A DNA stretch of 64,000 nucleotides from Neoarius graeffei (Eukaryota > Chordata > Actinopteri > Siluriformes > Ariidae). A program made the position numbers and the translations under genes. Shown here in pieces: positions 63,651 to 64,000 of the stretch; position 1 is the stretch's first letter; each line of letters begins with the position of its first letter. Location: positions 80,783,966-80,847,965 of the forward strand of contig NC_083582.1 in NCBI RefSeq assembly GCF_027579695.1. The letters are read 5' to 3'. The notes under the pieces were generated by a model that was given only the letters and a program-made list of their open reading frames with translations, was not told the origin of the DNA and searched no databases.

Positions 63651-64000
63651 TTAGCAAATGAGTGGATAGACGTTAAATCAGGAGCTCCCGGTGGATGAAG
63701 TGATAAAACATTGAAAAGCCAAAATTCAAACGCGCAAACAGAGGGGATGAGTAATAAAAGGCAAAAAAGAAAAAAAAGAAACGGAGAAGCAAAGAGAGCG
63801 AGAAAAAATGGGAGATAGAAAGGGAGACGATAGGTCAGATGCCGCTAACCACGACATGCTAGCTAGCATGAAGGCCGGCTTTGACAATATGTCCAAGCAG
63901 ATTGGGACCAATAGTGAGGAAAACCGAAAAGAAATGAAGGACATTCGAGAGAGTATTCAAAATCTAGGACGCATGTTGAGACAAGAACTAGCCACTTTTA
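63640..64000 (+). mobile_element. Start of an L1-like retrotransposon, runs off the window
   Basis: From about 63640 (GGGGGGCTTCCGGTTTAGCA) an A/G-rich leader precedes an open frame at 63808. The leader style and an ORF1-like protein suggest an L1-type LINE; the rest is beyond the edge. Confidence 0.5.
63808..64000 (+). CDS. L1-type ORF1-like protein, N-terminal part
   Basis: An ATG at 63808 opens a frame with no stop to the window end: MGDRKGDDRSDAANHDMLAS then MKAGFDNMSKQIGTNSEENR and KEMKDIRESIQNLGRMLRQE. The heptad-like spacing of hydrophobic residues suggests a coiled coil, as in L1 ORF1 RNA-binding proteins. Identity is an inference. Confidence 0.5.
   Translation, partial: MGDRKGDDRSDAANHDMLASMKAGFDNMSKQIGTNSEENRKEMKDIRESIQNLGRMLRQELATF

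Overview
The window is vertebrate nuclear DNA, almost certainly from a teleost fish. It has GT-AG spliced genes, short exons in large introns, dense (CA)n microsatellites, Tc1/mariner, hAT-like and Kolobok-like DNA transposons, non-LTR retrotransposons and tRNA-headed SINEs of fish type. A catfish or other otophysan is possible from the SINE and Tc1 content, but that is only a guess.

Two host genes are recognisable and lie tail to tail. On the + strand, 2128-2607 is the last coding exon of a Wnt gene of the Wnt3/Wnt3a type. On the - strand, nineteen exons between 63290 and 22168 encode almost all of N-ethylmaleimide-sensitive factor (NSF), the AAA+ ATPase that takes SNARE complexes apart. The exon phases agree at every junction, and the joined exons total 2201 nt, about 733 codons against 744 in human NSF. 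Only the first exon (a few codons, beyond the right edge) and a short last exon are missing. The same convergent NSF/WNT3 pair exists in human, which supports calling the Wnt gene wnt3.

Layout: 1-2127 wnt3 intron with an internally deleted Tc1 copy; 2128-2607 wnt3 last exon; about 3300-6412 a degenerate tandem repeat split by a mariner MITE, a SINE, and a larger element holding another SINE and a hAT-like MITE; 7141-13380 MITEs, microsatellites and old repeats; 13380-17800 a broken LINE with two nested SINEs; 20088-21323 a 66-bp minisatellite; 22168-63290 nsf, whose introns hold three THAP-carrying Kolobok-like elements (26188-28218, 28343-29019, 36121-37639), a 1.2-kb CT/TG array (33080-34255), a 2-kb TIR element (37667-39721), a hAT derivative (51577-52683), two copies of one MITE (7141-7709, outside nsf, and 53091-53639) and a long Tc1 copy split by an unrecognised TIR element (55487-59378). 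63640-64000 is the start of an L1-like element running off the window.

There is no bacterial operon, CRISPR array or defence system here. The most notable signals are the complementary UG/CA tracts bracketing nsf exon 17, the in-frame stop inside the exon-20 donor site, the inverted Kolobok pair enclosing five nsf exons, and the TIR element with 162-bp internal repeats nested in Tc1.
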